DNA of 64,000 bases, taken from assembly GCA_902779055.1 (NCBI GenBank), contig CACZAD010000007.1, forward strand, positions 62,001 to 126,000, written 5' to 3'. A program made the position numbers and the translations under genes. This stretch comes from Fibrobacter succinogenes (GTDB lineage: Bacteria > Fibrobacterota > Fibrobacteria > Fibrobacterales > Fibrobacteraceae). The notes beneath the pieces are model-generated. The model worked only from the letters and a program-made list of their open reading frames with translations. It searched no databases and was not told where the DNA came from. Positions 18,795 to 27,742 of this stretch are shown here, one piece after another (positions within the stretch are counted from its first letter, which is position 1; each line of letters opens with the position of its first letter).

Positions 18795-19279
18795 TGCCAG
18801 ACCCTGCTAGTAAAAAGAAAGACTACACGATCGATTTCCTGTGCGAGGGAAACATCGAGTCCTTCCCGTGGAAGGATAAGTTCGAAGCTATGGCCCGCAA
18901 GCTCCTTGCCGAAGAAGGCACGGAGAACAACGTCAATATTGTGCTCTGCACCGACGAGTTCGTTCGCGAGATGAACAAGAACTACCGCGGACTCGACAAG
19001 GTGACGGACGTGCTTTCGTTCGAATGGCACGAAGAAATCCCGGGCGAAGAAGAAATGCTTGGCGAAATCTACATCGCCAGAGACCAGGTCAAGCGCCAGG
19101 CCCCGCAGTATGGCAACAGCTTTTTTGCCGAGATGAAGCGCGTGATAGTCCATGGCTTGCTCCACCTGTCGGGGTACGACCATATCAAGGCCGCCGACCG
19201 CAAGGTGATGCGCGCCCGCGAATGTGAGTTCCTTGGCTTGGATCCGTACAAGGACAAGGAGAGCATGGAAAATGGGTGA
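18794..19279 (+). CDS. ybeY: Endoribonuclease YbeY
   Basis: Zinc-dependent endoribonuclease for 16S rRNA maturation and ribosome quality control. The signature HGLLHLSGYDH (three metal-binding histidines, about residues 116-126) is intact, and the upstream RGLDKVTDVLSFEW block is typical. 161 aa. Overlaps the previous stop by one base and the next gene by 8 bases. ybeY next to a CorC/CNNM gene is a widely conserved arrangement. Confidence 0.95.
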   Translation: MPDPASKKKDYTIDFLCEGNIESFPWKDKFEAMARKLLAEEGTENNVNIVLCTDEFVREMNKNYRGLDKVTDVLSFEWHEEIPGEEEMLGEIYIARDQVKRQAPQYGNSFFAEMKRVIVHGLLHLSGYDHIKAADRKVMRARECEFLGLDPYKDKESMENG

Positions 19280-20615
19280 TAGTAGTATTGCCATAGTTCT
19301 TCTCTGCTTATTTGTTTTTGTTTCTGCATCGTTTACTTTAGTCAAAGCCGTTTTTGCTGCGATTTACGCTAAGCGAGATTCCCGAGACCGCTCGGATCGC
19401 GAAGAAAAGATTGCGAGGATCGTGGAACATGGCGGCTACAACGAAACGGTCTCCATTGGCCGCATCTTTTCGGATGTGGGCATTGGTGTTTTTGGCTACT
19501 ACCTGTTCTCGAACTCGCCTTGGCAGTGGGTTCACGATTTTTGGCTGTTCGGCCTGCTGGCGTATATGGTTGGCGCCTGCGCCGTGATTTATATCTTGAC
19601 CATCTTTTTCCCGAACTTGATCGGTAACTTGAAACCGGATACTTTGTCTGTAGTTCTGGTGCCGTTCTACAGGTTGCTTCGTATGCCGTTTGTACCGGTG
19701 GGGAAGGTGTGCCATACCATTTATCTCAAGTTGCTGAACGCCTTGGGTTACGACGCGAAGCTCAGCTTCTTGCCCGAAGAACGCCGCGACGCCGTGCAGG
19801 CGGACCTTTCGGATTCTTCGCTCTCTGAAGGCGAAGGCCTCGAAAAAGAAGAACGCCAGATGATCCTCAACATCTTCGACTTCGTGGAAACGCCGGTGCG
19901 CGAAATCATGACGCCGCGTGTGGACATGTGCGCGATTGATGTGGACACGTCGCTTGAGGACTTGGTGAAGGTTTTGAACAACGAACGCCATTCGCGTTTG
20001 CCGGTTTACAAGGAAACGGTCGACAACATTGTCGGTATTCTTTCGAACCGCGACTTCTTGGAATGGTACACGGAACATCGCGATGAACCGTTTGACTTGA
20101 TGAAGCTCGTGATGCCGCCGGTCTACGTGCCGTACCACAAGAAAATTGATGATCTTTTGACGGAACTCCGCAAGACGGGTAACCAGCTCGCGATTGTCGT
20201 GGACGAATATGGTGGAACGGCTGGCCTTGTGACGCTCGAAGATATTCTCGAAGAAATCGTCGGTGAAATCCGCGACGAAGACGACATGGACGAAGACGAG
20301 GATGTGCAGAAGTTGAAGGACGGACGCTACATTCTCGACCCGCTGATGACGCTCTCGGATTTGGAATACGAGCTCGATGTGGAACTCAAGCCACCTGAGA
20401 ATTCCCACGTGGAAACGCTCTCCGGACTCATCCAGGCAACGCTTGGCATCATCCCGTCACCGGGCGCCGAAGTCAAGATTCAGGGTTACACGTTCCGCGT
20501 TCTGCGCATGGACGGCACCCGCATGGAAAAAATGAAAAAGCTCGCGACCTTTATGTTCGCGAGCTTTTTTTTCTCGTCATCCTCGACCGTCGGGGAGGGG
20601 ATTCATTATTTTTAA
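19272..20615 (+). CDS. CNNM/CorC-type membrane protein with CBS pair; frame runs through a terminator hairpin
   Basis: Likely Mg2+/Co2+ efflux or homeostasis protein. Several N-terminal hydrophobic segments are followed by two CBS domains (REIMTPRVDM.. and ..LVMPPVYVP) and a C-terminal CorC_HlyC domain (TRNQLAIV-type and EDILEEIVGEI motifs). ATG 19272 overlaps ybeY by 8 bases; a frame from 19224 is upstream noise. About 447 aa. The last 27 or so residues (..MKKLATFMFASFFFSSSS..) are encoded by a terminator hairpin and what follows, so the natural stop seems to have been lost. It ends overlapping the convergent small gene by 4 bases. Confidence 0.88.
   Translation: MGDSSIAIVLLCLFVFVSASFTLVKAVFAAIYAKRDSRDRSDREEKIARIVEHGGYNETVSIGRIFSDVGIGVFGYYLFSNSPWQWVHDFWLFGLLAYMVGACAVIYILTIFFPNLIGNLKPDTLSVVLVPFYRLLRMPFVPVGKVCHTIYLKLLNALGYDAKLSFLPEERRDAVQADLSDSSLSEGEGLEKEERQMILNIFDFVETPVREIMTPRVDMCAIDVDTSLEDLVKVLNNERHSRLPVYKETVDNIVGILSNRDFLEWYTEHRDEPFDLMKLVMPPVYVPYHKKIDDLLTELRKTGNQLAIVVDEYGGTAGLVTLEDILEEIVGEIRDEDDMDEDEDVQKLKDGRYILDPLMTLSDLEYELDVELKPPENSHVETLSGLIQATLGIIPSPGAEVKIQGYTFRVLRMDGTRMEKMKKLATFMFASFFFSSSSTVGEGIHYF
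20535..20572 (+). terminator. Intrinsic terminator lying inside the CNNM reading frame
   Basis: AAAAAGCTCGCGA (20535-20547) and TCGCGAGCTTTTT (20557-20569) are perfect 13-base arms with a 9-base loop and an 8-T run. It lies 44 bases before the stop of the frame it should terminate. Confidence 0.85.
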
Positions 20616-20842
20616 AAATTAAATGTGCTTTTTAGAATATCGTAGAGTTGCTTTGCGGAGTCTTCTTCCAGTACGTAGACCTGACTCGTTTTTTTCTTTG
20701 TTTTTCGATTGTCTGACCCTTTAGAACCTAATCGAACAGCTTTATTTCCTTCATAGCTCCCAATAGTGATATCCATAGGAATATCTGTATCCTGATGTTG
20801 TATGATTCCTGATTTTTGATTGATTTTTTTGACTAAGGCCAT
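20612..20842 (-). CDS. Small protein of unknown function (76 aa)
   Basis: A strong AAGGAGA lies just upstream of the ATG on the minus strand, which supports expression. The protein is hydrophilic and lysine-rich, with a central KGSDNRKTKKKTSQVYVLEE stretch and a C-terminal predicted helix (SAKQLYDILKSTF). No signal peptide, membrane helix or metal motif. Convergent with the CNNM gene (4-base overlap). No function can be assigned. Confidence 0.6.
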   Translation of the reverse strand: MALVKKINQKSGIIQHQDTDIPMDITIGSYEGNKAVRLGSKGSDNRKTKKKTSQVYVLEEDSAKQLYDILKSTFNF

Positions 20843-20965
20843 TAGAGTTTCTCCTTAAAAAGATCTTCCAGAAAATACCTTTTGTCGAATGCAAAAGATG
20901 ACAAAGTAGTAAATAAGTAAGTTTATATGGGTGAATTTATTATTTTGATTTGCTTTTTTTGGGGC

Positions 20966-21008
20966 AAAATAAAAATGCCATTCTATTGCCTTAGGCTTTA
21001 GAATGGCG
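20966..21008 (-). terminator. Terminator after parE
   Basis: GCCATTCTA (20977-20985) and TAGAATGGC (20999-21007) form a 9-base stem; read on the minus strand it is followed by TTTTTATTTTGCC. It lies 21 bases beyond the parE stop. Confidence 0.75.
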
Positions 21009-21028
21009 TTATAATGACCAAAGACCAC

Positions 21029-22873
21029 TTACAACTCTTCGACGGCGTCGGCTCTCAGGTTTAGCACGATGTGTTCCTGGCGCATAGGCGTGTTGTTGCC
21101 CATGTAGTATTCCAGCATCTTGCCGAGCGAGGCGTCGGGCGGAATGCTCACCGTCTCGAGGCGCATGTCCTCGTTGATGAACTGTCCGAATTCTTCCGGG
21201 CTGATTTCGCCAAGACCTTTGAATCGAGTGATTTCGAGACCGGTCTTGCCGATTTCCTTAGCGGCCTTGTCGCGTTCCGCTTCGTCGTAGCAGTACTTGG
21301 TCACCTGCTTGTTACGCACGCGGAAAAGCGGCGTCTGCAAGATGTACAAGTGCTTCTGTTCCACGAGTTCCGGGAAGAACTGCAAGAAGAATGTCATGAG
21401 CAAAAGGCGAATGTGCATACCGTCCACATCAGCATCGGTCGCGATAATCACTTTGTCGTAACGCAAGTTCTCGAGACCGTTTTCGATGTCGAGCGCGTGC
21501 TGCAACAAGTTGAATTCTTCGTTTTCGTACACGACCTTCTTCGTCATGCCAAAGCTGTTGAGCGGCTTACCGCGGAGGCTGAACACTGCCTGCGTCTGCA
21601 CGTTACGAGCTTTGGTGATGGAGCCGGATGCGGAGTCACCTTCTGTAATGAAAATCATCGATTCGCGGTTGAGCGCGTTTTTGACGTCGGTGAGGTGGAT
21701 CTTGCAGTCGCGGAGCTTGCGGTTGTGCAAGTTCGCCTTCTTGGCGCGTTCGTTCGCAAGCTTCTTGATGCCTGCGATTTCCTTGCGTTCGCGTTCGTTC
21801 TGCGTGATGCGGTTGAGGAGAGCCTTTTCGGTTTCGGGATTCTTGTGCAAGAAGTTGTCGAACTCGCTTGCCACGTAATCCACGACCCAGGAGCGCAGCT
21901 GGGCGCCACCCGGAGCGACCGTCGTCGAGCCGAGCTTTGTCTTTGTCTGGGATTCGAAAACCGGTTCCTGGATGCGTACGGAAATCGCGCCAATGACGCA
22001 GTTGCGCACATCCTGCGGGTCCAAATCCTTCTTGAAGTGGTCGCGGGCGCCTTTGACAAGACCTTCGCGGAAAGCCTGCTGGTGCGTACCGCCCTGCGTG
22101 GTGTGCTGACCGTTCACAAAGCTGTAATAATGTTCGCCGTACTGGTTACCATGTGTGAAGGCACATTCGATATCCTTGCCCTTGAAGTGGATCACCGGAT
22201 AGCGGATGGAATCGTCCACGTGCTTGTTCAAAAGGTCCAAAAGGCCGTTCGGGCTCGTGTAGACCTTGTCGTTCATCACGAGCTGGAGGCCGTTGTTCAA
22301 GTAGGCGTAGTTCCAGACCTTTTCTTCCATGTAGGCCGGGAGAAAACGGTAGTTCTTGAAGATGTCGGCATCCGGTTCAAAGTAAATCTCGGTACCGTTC
22401 TTTTCGGTCGTGGCGCATTCCTTGTAGTCCTGCACAAGCACGCCGCGGCAGAATTCAGCCTGCTTCATGCGGCCGTCGCGGTAGCTCTTGACGATGAACT
22501 TCGTGGAGAGGGCGTTTACGGCCTTGGTACCCACGCCGTTCAAGCCGACCGACTTCTGGAATGCTTCGGAATCGTACTTACCACCCGTGTTGATCTTCGA
22601 CACGCAGTCGATGACCTTGCCGAGAGGAATGCCGCGGCCGTAGTCGCGAACGCGAGCCGCGTGGTCGTCGATATCAATTTCAATCTTCTTGCCCGCACCC
22701 ATGACGAATTCGTCGATGGAGTTGTCGATAATTTCCTTGACGAGCACGTAAATGCCGTCGTCCGGGCTTTGTCCGTCGCCGAGCTTACCGATGTACATGC
22801 CGGGGCGCAGACGGATATGTTCATGCCATTCGAGGGACTTGATGCTGTCTTCTGTATATTTCGTAGCTGCCAT
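21029..22873 (-). CDS. parE: DNA topoisomerase IV subunit B (ParE)
   Basis: ATPase subunit of a type IIA topoisomerase. The GHKL ATP-binding motifs are present ([34 protein letters not shown]). The Toprim motifs are [10 protein letters not shown] and the DADVDGMHI metal site. 614 aa is shorter than most GyrB (about 640-800), and the EGDSASGS variant resembles ParE of Bacteroidota. The partner subunit is encoded separately at 54.9-57.4 kb. AAGAGA precedes the ATG. It could be named GyrB in a two-subunit genome, so ParE is likely but not certain. Confidence 0.87.
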   Translation of the reverse strand: MAATKYTEDSIKSLEWHEHIRLRPGMYIGKLGDGQSPDDGIYVLVKEIIDNSIDEFVMGAGKKIEIDIDDHAARVRDYGRGIPLGKVIDCVSKINTGGKYDSEAFQKSVGLNGVGTKAVNALSTKFIVKSYRDGRMKQAEFCRGVLVQDYKECATTEKNGTEIYFEPDADIFKNYRFLPAYMEEKVWNYAYLNNGLQLVMNDKVYTSPNGLLDLLNKHVDDSIRYPVIHFKGKDIECAFTHGNQYGEHYYSFVNGQHTTQGGTHQQAFREGLVKGARDHFKKDLDPQDVRNCVIGAISVRIQEPVFESQTKTKLGSTTVAPGGAQLRSWVVDYVASEFDNFLHKNPETEKALLNRITQNERERKEIAGIKKLANERAKKANLHNRKLRDCKIHLTDVKNALNRESMIFITEGDSASGSITKARNVQTQAVFSLRGKPLNSFGMTKKVVYENEEFNLLQHALDIENGLENLRYDKVIIATDADVDGMHIRLLLMTFFLQFFPELVEQKHLYILQTPLFRVRNKQVTKYCYDEAERDKAAKEIGKTGLEITRFKGLGEISPEEFGQFINEDMRLETVSIPPDASLGKMLEYYMGNNTPMRQEHIVLNLRADAVEEL

Positions 22874-22967
22874 TAATCAATCTCTTAAAAAGCTTCCAAT
22901 AAACCGAAACAAATATATAAAAAATTATCTACTGCACATAAGGGCAAAAATTTTAACGGATTCCGTA

Positions 22968-23059
22968 TATGCTACAAGGTGTTGCATAAATGGCAAAATG
23001 AATTAAAAATGATTGAAATTTTGCTTAAATTTTTAAAAATTATGCATTTTTGTAGCATA
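22968..23059. promoter_or_regulatory. Separated inverted repeat upstream of the TIGR02147 promoter
   Basis: TATGCTACAA (22968-22977) and TTGTAGCATA (23050-23059) are perfect 10-base inverted copies 72 bases apart. The second lies 6 bases before the -35 element. The spacing is suitable for two repressor half-sites or a looped operator; this role is inferred. Confidence 0.45.
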
Positions 23060-23065
23060 AAGTTC

Positions 23066-23094
23066 TTGACATTCTGAAAAAACTCTTGTATATT
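23066..23094 (+). promoter_or_regulatory. Sigma70-like promoter before the TIGR02147 gene
   Basis: TTGACA (23066-23071), a 17-base spacer, then TATATT (23089-23094). This is the best promoter match in the window. The ATG at 23102 is only 7 bases beyond the -10, so the mRNA would be almost leaderless. Confidence 0.7.
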
Positions 23095-23101
23095 TTGGAG
23101 T

Positions 23102-23935
23102 ATGAGACCGATTGTCGAATATTCCGATTTCCGCAGCTATATGCGAGACTTCTACGAAGAGCGTAAGCGCTGTTCTGCTTTTTCGTGGCGCGAGTTCTCC
23201 AAAATTACGGGGTTCAGCTCGCCCTCGTATATGAAGGTCGTGTGCGACGGAAAGAGCAAGCTCAGCCGCATTGGTGTGGAACGCACGGGGCTTGCGATGG
23301 GTCTTGCCGGCTTTGAAATGGATTATTTCAGGGCGATGGTCGAATTTGGTCAGGCCGAAACCGAAGAGAAGAAGAAAGCCGCTTACGAAAGTATGCTCGC
23401 CATTGCGAAGGTGCATAAAGTGCGCGTTCTCGAAGGCGACTTGTTCAAGTATTACGATTCGTGGTGCAATCCGGTAATCAGGGAGCTGGCGCCGATCATG
23501 CCGGGGGCGACTCCGGGCGAACTGGCCAAGATGTGCTACCCCGAAGTTTCTGCTGTCGAAGTCCGTGAAGCTTTAGATTTCTTGACGAAGGCGGGGCTCC
23601 TTAAAAAAGAGTCGGGTAATTTTGTGCAGTCCGAAGCATCCGTCAGGGGAACGCCCGACGCTACGCGCCTTGCCTTGCGTGGCATGCACCGCCAAATGTC
23701 GAAGCTTGCGACGCCGGCCTTGGAACTCCCGAAAGAAGAACGCGATTTTAGCGGCGTCACGATGGGAATTTCCCGCGAAACATACGAACGCATCGTGAAA
23801 GAAATTAATGATTTTCGACACAAGATCATTTCCATCGCAGCCGAAGATAAGAATATCGAACAAGTTTACCGACTCAACTTGCAACTTTTCCCGCTGACCA
23901 AGAACGTGAAGGAGAATAAGGATGAACAAGTCTAA
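23102..23935 (+). CDS. TIGR02147-family protein
   Basis: 277 aa, cytoplasmic. It belongs to a family greatly expanded in Fibrobacter (TIGR02147). The N-terminal YSDFRSYMRDFYEERKR block and a helix-turn-helix-like FSKITGFSSPSYMKVV segment (about 37-52) suggest a DNA-binding regulator, and the central region is helical. The function is not established experimentally as far as I know. It sits behind a strong promoter and overlaps the following lipoprotein gene by 14 bases, so the two form one unit; pairing with a poly-serine lipoprotein suggests control of, or signalling from, a surface protein (inference). Confidence 0.85.
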   Translation: MRPIVEYSDFRSYMRDFYEERKRCSAFSWREFSKITGFSSPSYMKVVCDGKSKLSRIGVERTGLAMGLAGFEMDYFRAMVEFGQAETEEKKKAAYESMLAIAKVHKVRVLEGDLFKYYDSWCNPVIRELAPIMPGATPGELAKMCYPEVSAVEVREALDFLTKAGLLKKESGNFVQSEASVRGTPDATRLALRGMHRQMSKLATPALELPKEERDFSGVTMGISRETYERIVKEINDFRHKIISIAAEDKNIEQVYRLNLQLFPLTKNVKENKDEQV

Positions 23936-24803
23936 GCAGTTTGTATGGATGCGCTCGGTCGTTGCGTTGTTCTTTGTTTGCGTTTTTGCATCCTTGTTCT
24001 TTGCGGGGTGCAGTAATGATGTGGCGGGAACATCCGAAGAACCCAATGAAATCATTGCGGATTTGTCTTCGAGTTCTGAAGAAGATGATGTAGGCTCGTC
24101 AAGTTCCGAAAGAGTTAAAGAAGTTTCGTCCAGTTCAGTGAACCCAAACAAGGGCTTGTCTTCTAGCAGTTTCAAAGAACCGGATGTGGAACCGTTGCCC
24201 ATAAGTTCTTCTAGTGAAGGTGGCAATGCCAAGCCTCCAATTGACGGTTCGGAAGGAAATACTTTAGGATATTATCTGCATTTGTTTGACCTGGATGGTG
24301 AAAACTTCGATGGTAATGTCTTGGCGACCACTCATGTGCAGTCGGCTAATAATGATGGCAATACGGATCCTCCCCGTGGAACAGATCCTGATCGAGCCGA
24401 GGCGACCGAATTCGATGCCATCGAAAAAGTCTATCGCTTTGTAAAACAGAATGTCGGTGCCTTGAAAGTCTTGTTCCCGGAAGCGTACGGACGATACTCC
24501 GAACTTGTTTCTGCGATTGAGAATGAAACTATCGAAGATGGCTGTGGACTTTATCTGTTGAATCTCTATGGCGAAAAATATGTGGGACATGTCCTTGCTG
24601 AAATTACAAGTCACAAGATTACTGTCCTGGATATTAAGGCTGATGGCTGTAAGCAAATGAGCGGTGGACTTGTTCGATTCCTATTCAAGTTCTGTGGCGA
24701 AATGGATACGCGCCCTGAAATTGAGCGTATTGTTGTGACAGGGGAAATGTCCGATCAAAGATGTCAAGCCATCAGCGAATCGGATGAGTGGATTAAATAT
24801 TAA
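23922..24803 (+). CDS. Poly-serine-linker lipoprotein, unknown function
   Basis: 293 aa. The signal peptide has a lipobox ending at C30 (FFAGC), followed by a Ser/Glu-rich flexible linker with four or five SSSS blocks (residues about 45-105). The C-terminal globular part seems to contain a duplicated motif: YLHLFDLDGENFDGNVLA and YLLNLYGEKYVGHVLA. GAAGGAG (about 23909) precedes the ATG, which overlaps the TIGR02147 gene. Likely anchored in the outer membrane. No enzymatic motif seen. Confidence 0.8.
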   Translation: MNKSKQFVWMRSVVALFFVCVFASLFFAGCSNDVAGTSEEPNEIIADLSSSSEEDDVGSSSSERVKEVSSSSVNPNKGLSSSSFKEPDVEPLPISSSSEGGNAKPPIDGSEGNTLGYYLHLFDLDGENFDGNVLATTHVQSANNDGNTDPPRGTDPDRAEATEFDAIEKVYRFVKQNVGALKVLFPEAYGRYSELVSAIENETIEDGCGLYLLNLYGEKYVGHVLAEITSHKITVLDIKADGCKQMSGGLVRFLFKFCGEMDTRPEIERIVVTGEMSDQRCQAISESDEWIKY

Positions 24804-24840
24804 AAGTTAATAAATAAGCTGAAAAATTTAACGCATAACT

Positions 24841-24856
24841 CCTTGCGTGCGCAAGG
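24841..24856 (+). other. Small hairpin in the gap between lipoprotein genes
   Basis: CCTTGCG/CGCAAGG with a 2-base apparent loop, 38 bases after the previous stop and without a T-run. Could be a processing or stability element between the two lipoprotein messages. Confidence 0.35.
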
Positions 24857-24892
24857 GGCTTAGGGAAAGTTTATATAAAAAGGAGAAATACA

Positions 24893-26299
24893 ATGAATAA
24901 AAAAATGATTCGGATAAAAGGCTTCGTTGCCGCTGCGGCGCTTGCGTCGTTTGCCTTGGTCGCTTGTGACAGCGATGTACTTAGCGGTCCTGATTATAAT
25001 GGCGGAAACGGCGGAAATTCCTCGGCTGTCGAACAGCCTGGCCCGCAGTCCTCAAGTTCCGAAAAAGCCGAAAGCTCAAGTTCCGAAAAGGTCGAAAGTT
25101 TTTCGTCCGAAACTCAAGTTGTCAATAGCTCGAGTTCTGTGGAAGTTTGTACCAACATCACCACAACAAAATGCATAACAGCCTGCGATGCATCGGTTTC
25201 TTCTGAAATGAAGGACTGTGAAACGGGAGCCGTGTTTGTGTGTAAGGATGGGGTGTGGAAGGCGAAGTCCGCTAAGGATAATGAGGCGGTATCCAAATGC
25301 TTTGTGGGCTTGAGCAGCTCGTCTTTGACGGTGGTTAGCTCGTCATCGGTTGAGCAAAAGATGTCTAGTTCGAGCGCTGTTGAAGTTTGCCCGAATGGTC
25401 ATTGGACGACCCACTGTAACGGAATTTGGGCTCAGGAACCGGTTTGCTGCGAAGAAAAGACCGTGGAAACTTGCAGGCACATCACGGATTACGATGGCAT
25501 GACCGAAAAGGGTAACTGCGTGGATCAAAATGGCCGCACTGCCGTTGACTGCGTGACAGGCGCAAACTATGAATGCCAAAACAACAACTGGCAACCGGTT
25601 GCTTGTATGAATGTCAAACCGGATGAATGCAAACCGGGAATGGGTGGCTGTGGCTACCGTCTCTGCCAACCGGACGGCATCAAGGAAATTGCCGATTGCG
25701 GAAGTGGTGCCATTTACGTTTGCAACGGCGAAACGTGGGAAGTCAAGGCAACAGACAACAATAAACTCTGTGCCCAAGGCAAACTCGAATACTGCGAAGC
25801 TTGCTACAAAGAAGGCGTATTCAACGGTCATTACAAGTGCGAAGGCGGCAAGTGGAGAGAGTACGGCATGGGCGACGACATCAAGGATTGCGAACTGGAA
25901 AAGGAAGGGTGCGCGGTTCCTGTCTGCAATGCCCTTGCTCCTGAATGCGGCTATAGCGAATACGAACTTTGCAATAAGTATGGCATCGATAGATACTGCA
26001 ATGACAAGTGGCTGAGCGAACCTTGCGATGGCTTGGAATCTAGCAGGGACCTCCGCATCGTGGAATCCAATAATAGTTTCAGATTTGAAAACTACATCTG
26101 CGTCAATAACAAGTGGGTGGAACGCTTCAAGTATTACGAATGCGGCGAAGATGTCGATTGCGACCGTCCTTCGTTGCGTTGCCAGGCAAGCCCTGTAATC
26201 GGAACCGCTTGCGAAAACGAAGGCGAGTCTAGCGATATCGATGGCTGCGTGTTCTTTTGCAGCGCCGGTCGCTTCCTCTACGCTCCGGCACCGTGGTGA
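24893..26299 (+). CDS. Cysteine-rich poly-serine lipoprotein with repeated CxC..W modules
   Basis: 468 aa. Signal peptide and lipobox end at C25 (ALVAC), and a Ser-rich linker covers about residues 40-90 and 145-165. The rest is very rich in cysteine and built of degenerate repeats of about 40-50 residues, each ending like (F/Y)xCxxxxW, for example AVFVCKDGVWK, YECQNNNWQ and YVCNGETWE. Such spacing suggests disulfide-stabilised extracellular modules. AAGGAG lies 8 bases before the ATG. Followed by a strong terminator. No known enzyme family recognised. Confidence 0.8.
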   Translation: MNKKMIRIKGFVAAAALASFALVACDSDVLSGPDYNGGNGGNSSAVEQPGPQSSSSEKAESSSSEKVESFSSETQVVNSSSSVEVCTNITTTKCITACDASVSSEMKDCETGAVFVCKDGVWKAKSAKDNEAVSKCFVGLSSSSLTVVSSSSVEQKMSSSSAVEVCPNGHWTTHCNGIWAQEPVCCEEKTVETCRHITDYDGMTEKGNCVDQNGRTAVDCVTGANYECQNNNWQPVACMNVKPDECKPGMGGCGYRLCQPDGIKEIADCGSGAIYVCNGETWEVKATDNNKLCAQGKLEYCEACYKEGVFNGHYKCEGGKWREYGMGDDIKDCELEKEGCAVPVCNALAPECGYSEYELCNKYGIDRYCNDKWLSEPCDGLESSRDLRIVESNNSFRFENYICVNNKWVERFKYYECGEDVDCDRPSLRCQASPVIGTACENEGESSDIDGCVFFCSAGRFLYAPAPW

Positions 26300-26334
26300 T
26301 GGGCGAATAAGCACATTTTTGCAACGAAGCTAAG

Positions 26335-26376
26335 ATCCATTGGGCGAGTGCGACGCCCAATGGATTACTTTTTTTT
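26335..26376 (+). terminator. Strong terminator after the Cys-rich lipoprotein gene
   Basis: ATCCATTGGGCG (26335-26346) and CGCCCAATGGAT (26354-26365), a perfect 12-base stem with a 7-base loop, then TACTTTTTTTT. Confidence 0.9.
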
Positions 26377-26450
26377 ACGAATATTACAAAAAGTTTACCG
26401 TTTTAATATAATTTTGTTTATTTTAATTAAGGTGCTTTTAGGGAGAAAAT

Positions 26451-27617
26451 ATGAGGCTCAATAAATCTATAACCCTTATTGGGACTTGTGCTGCATTCAT
26501 TTGGGTGGCGTGTACTGGGGATTCCGACAATTCCGTCGGAACGGTGGGACTCAGTGCGGATTTGCCTTTGCTCAAGCTGGACGATGCCGCGGGGACAATC
26601 TCCTTTTTCCACGATCGTGCAGAAGAACTCTGCATCCTTGATACGGTGGCCAAGACGGCTTCCTGGAAGACCATCGTTACAGAACGCGATACGACGTTTG
26701 CGAAAGCTGAATTTATTACCCTTCCTGATAGCATTGCCGCTTTTATCAGGGATTCCTTGAAAGTCCCGGTGAATGGCAATACCGCCATGTCGCTTACCGA
26801 ACTCCCGGAAAAAGATTACTACGAAGACTACTCGCTCGGACTCTATGTGGGCGGAAAGTCCTCGAGCATCCGTGGCGCCTGGGTTTCTGTCCCGTGTGAA
26901 GTGGATGGCGGAAACGTGGTCTGTTATAATCGCTCCGATTGGCATAGGGTCACGTTGATGATTACGGCAAATTCTATCCACGCTAGCGGTTCGGGCTCCC
27001 ATAGCCAGGATGATTTTGGCGACTATACGGATGACATTTCGCAGTCCGGTTTCATTGTGTCCTTGTATGCGTTCATGAGCGGAGTCTCGTCGGACATCGA
27101 AGGCGGTTACGGTGCTTTCTATAACTATTCGGAAGGGATGGACGAAATGGTTGCCGAGTTTGATATTGACGTGAAGTCGAAGTCCAAAAATGCCGAGACT
27201 TTTGTGATGGACGGCAAAACGTACGAGTTGAAGGCGGATAGATTTGATGTGGGGGAAGATGAAGTTTATATTGATTTGAGCATTTCTGCGAATGGCAAAA
27301 GCTGCACGTATTATCATGAAAGAGCGTATCTGGACGACGGCGCCTATCTCGAAAAGGCCTGCAAGTCCGAACTGTTCAACAGCTACGAAAAGGGATACGC
27401 CTTTGATAAGAATGGCCGCCGCTATGCTTATGCTTCCAAGTACGAAAAGGAAAACGGCAAGGAATTCAAGCGCTGCCTTGAAACTCTGATTGGGGATCGT
27501 TCTGGTTCCGTGTTCTACAGCTCTTTGGAACGGCTTGCGGATTCCAAGAAATTCGATACGGAGTTTTGGCGGGAATACAACCGCAATATGCGTTACCTGC
27601 AGAAAAAGTTCAAATAA
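26451..27617 (+). CDS. Lipoprotein of unknown function (388 aa)
   Basis: Signal peptide with lipobox-like WVAC, C21 lipidated. Unlike its neighbours it has no poly-serine linker; the mature part appears globular with many acidic and aromatic residues (KDYYEDYSLGLYVGGKSSS, DEVYIDLSISANGKSC). TAGGGAG precedes the ATG. It has its own AT-rich upstream region (TTTAATATAATTTTG) and terminator, so it is probably transcribed alone. I recognise no family. Confidence 0.75.
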   Translation: MRLNKSITLIGTCAAFIWVACTGDSDNSVGTVGLSADLPLLKLDDAAGTISFFHDRAEELCILDTVAKTASWKTIVTERDTTFAKAEFITLPDSIAAFIRDSLKVPVNGNTAMSLTELPEKDYYEDYSLGLYVGGKSSSIRGAWVSVPCEVDGGNVVCYNRSDWHRVTLMITANSIHASGSGSHSQDDFGDYTDDISQSGFIVSLYAFMSGVSSDIEGGYGAFYNYSEGMDEMVAEFDIDVKSKSKNAETFVMDGKTYELKADRFDVGEDEVYIDLSISANGKSCTYYHERAYLDDGAYLEKACKSELFNSYEKGYAFDKNGRRYAYASKYEKENGKEFKRCLETLIGDRSGSVFYSSLERLADSKKFDTEFWREYNRNMRYLQKKFK

Positions 27618-27637
27618 TACAACGTGTGTGTTCATTT

Positions 27638-27673
27638 TAAAAAGTCCTGGGAATTTTTTTTCCAGGGCTTTTT
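27638..27673 (+). terminator. Terminator after the 388-aa lipoprotein gene
   Basis: AAAAAGTCCTGG and CCAGGGCTTTTT arms (one G-T pair) around an A/T-rich loop, starting about 20 bases past the stop. Confidence 0.85.
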
Positions 27674-27686
27674 ACGTTGTGGCTAC

Positions 27687-27716
27687 AAAAAAGAAACCGG
27701 GCGTAAGTGCCCGGCT
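27687..27716 (-). terminator. Terminator for the minus-strand charged-helix genes
   Basis: GCCGGGC..GCCCGG hairpin (27697-27714); on the minus strand it is followed by TTTCTTTTTT. Confidence 0.85.
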
Positions 27717-27742
27717 TCTGGGTAGTTAGGAGTAGTTTAAGC

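Noticed and set aside
21071..22876. 601-residue open frame on the plus strand
   Set aside because: Antisense of parE; low-complexity translation with no known motif.
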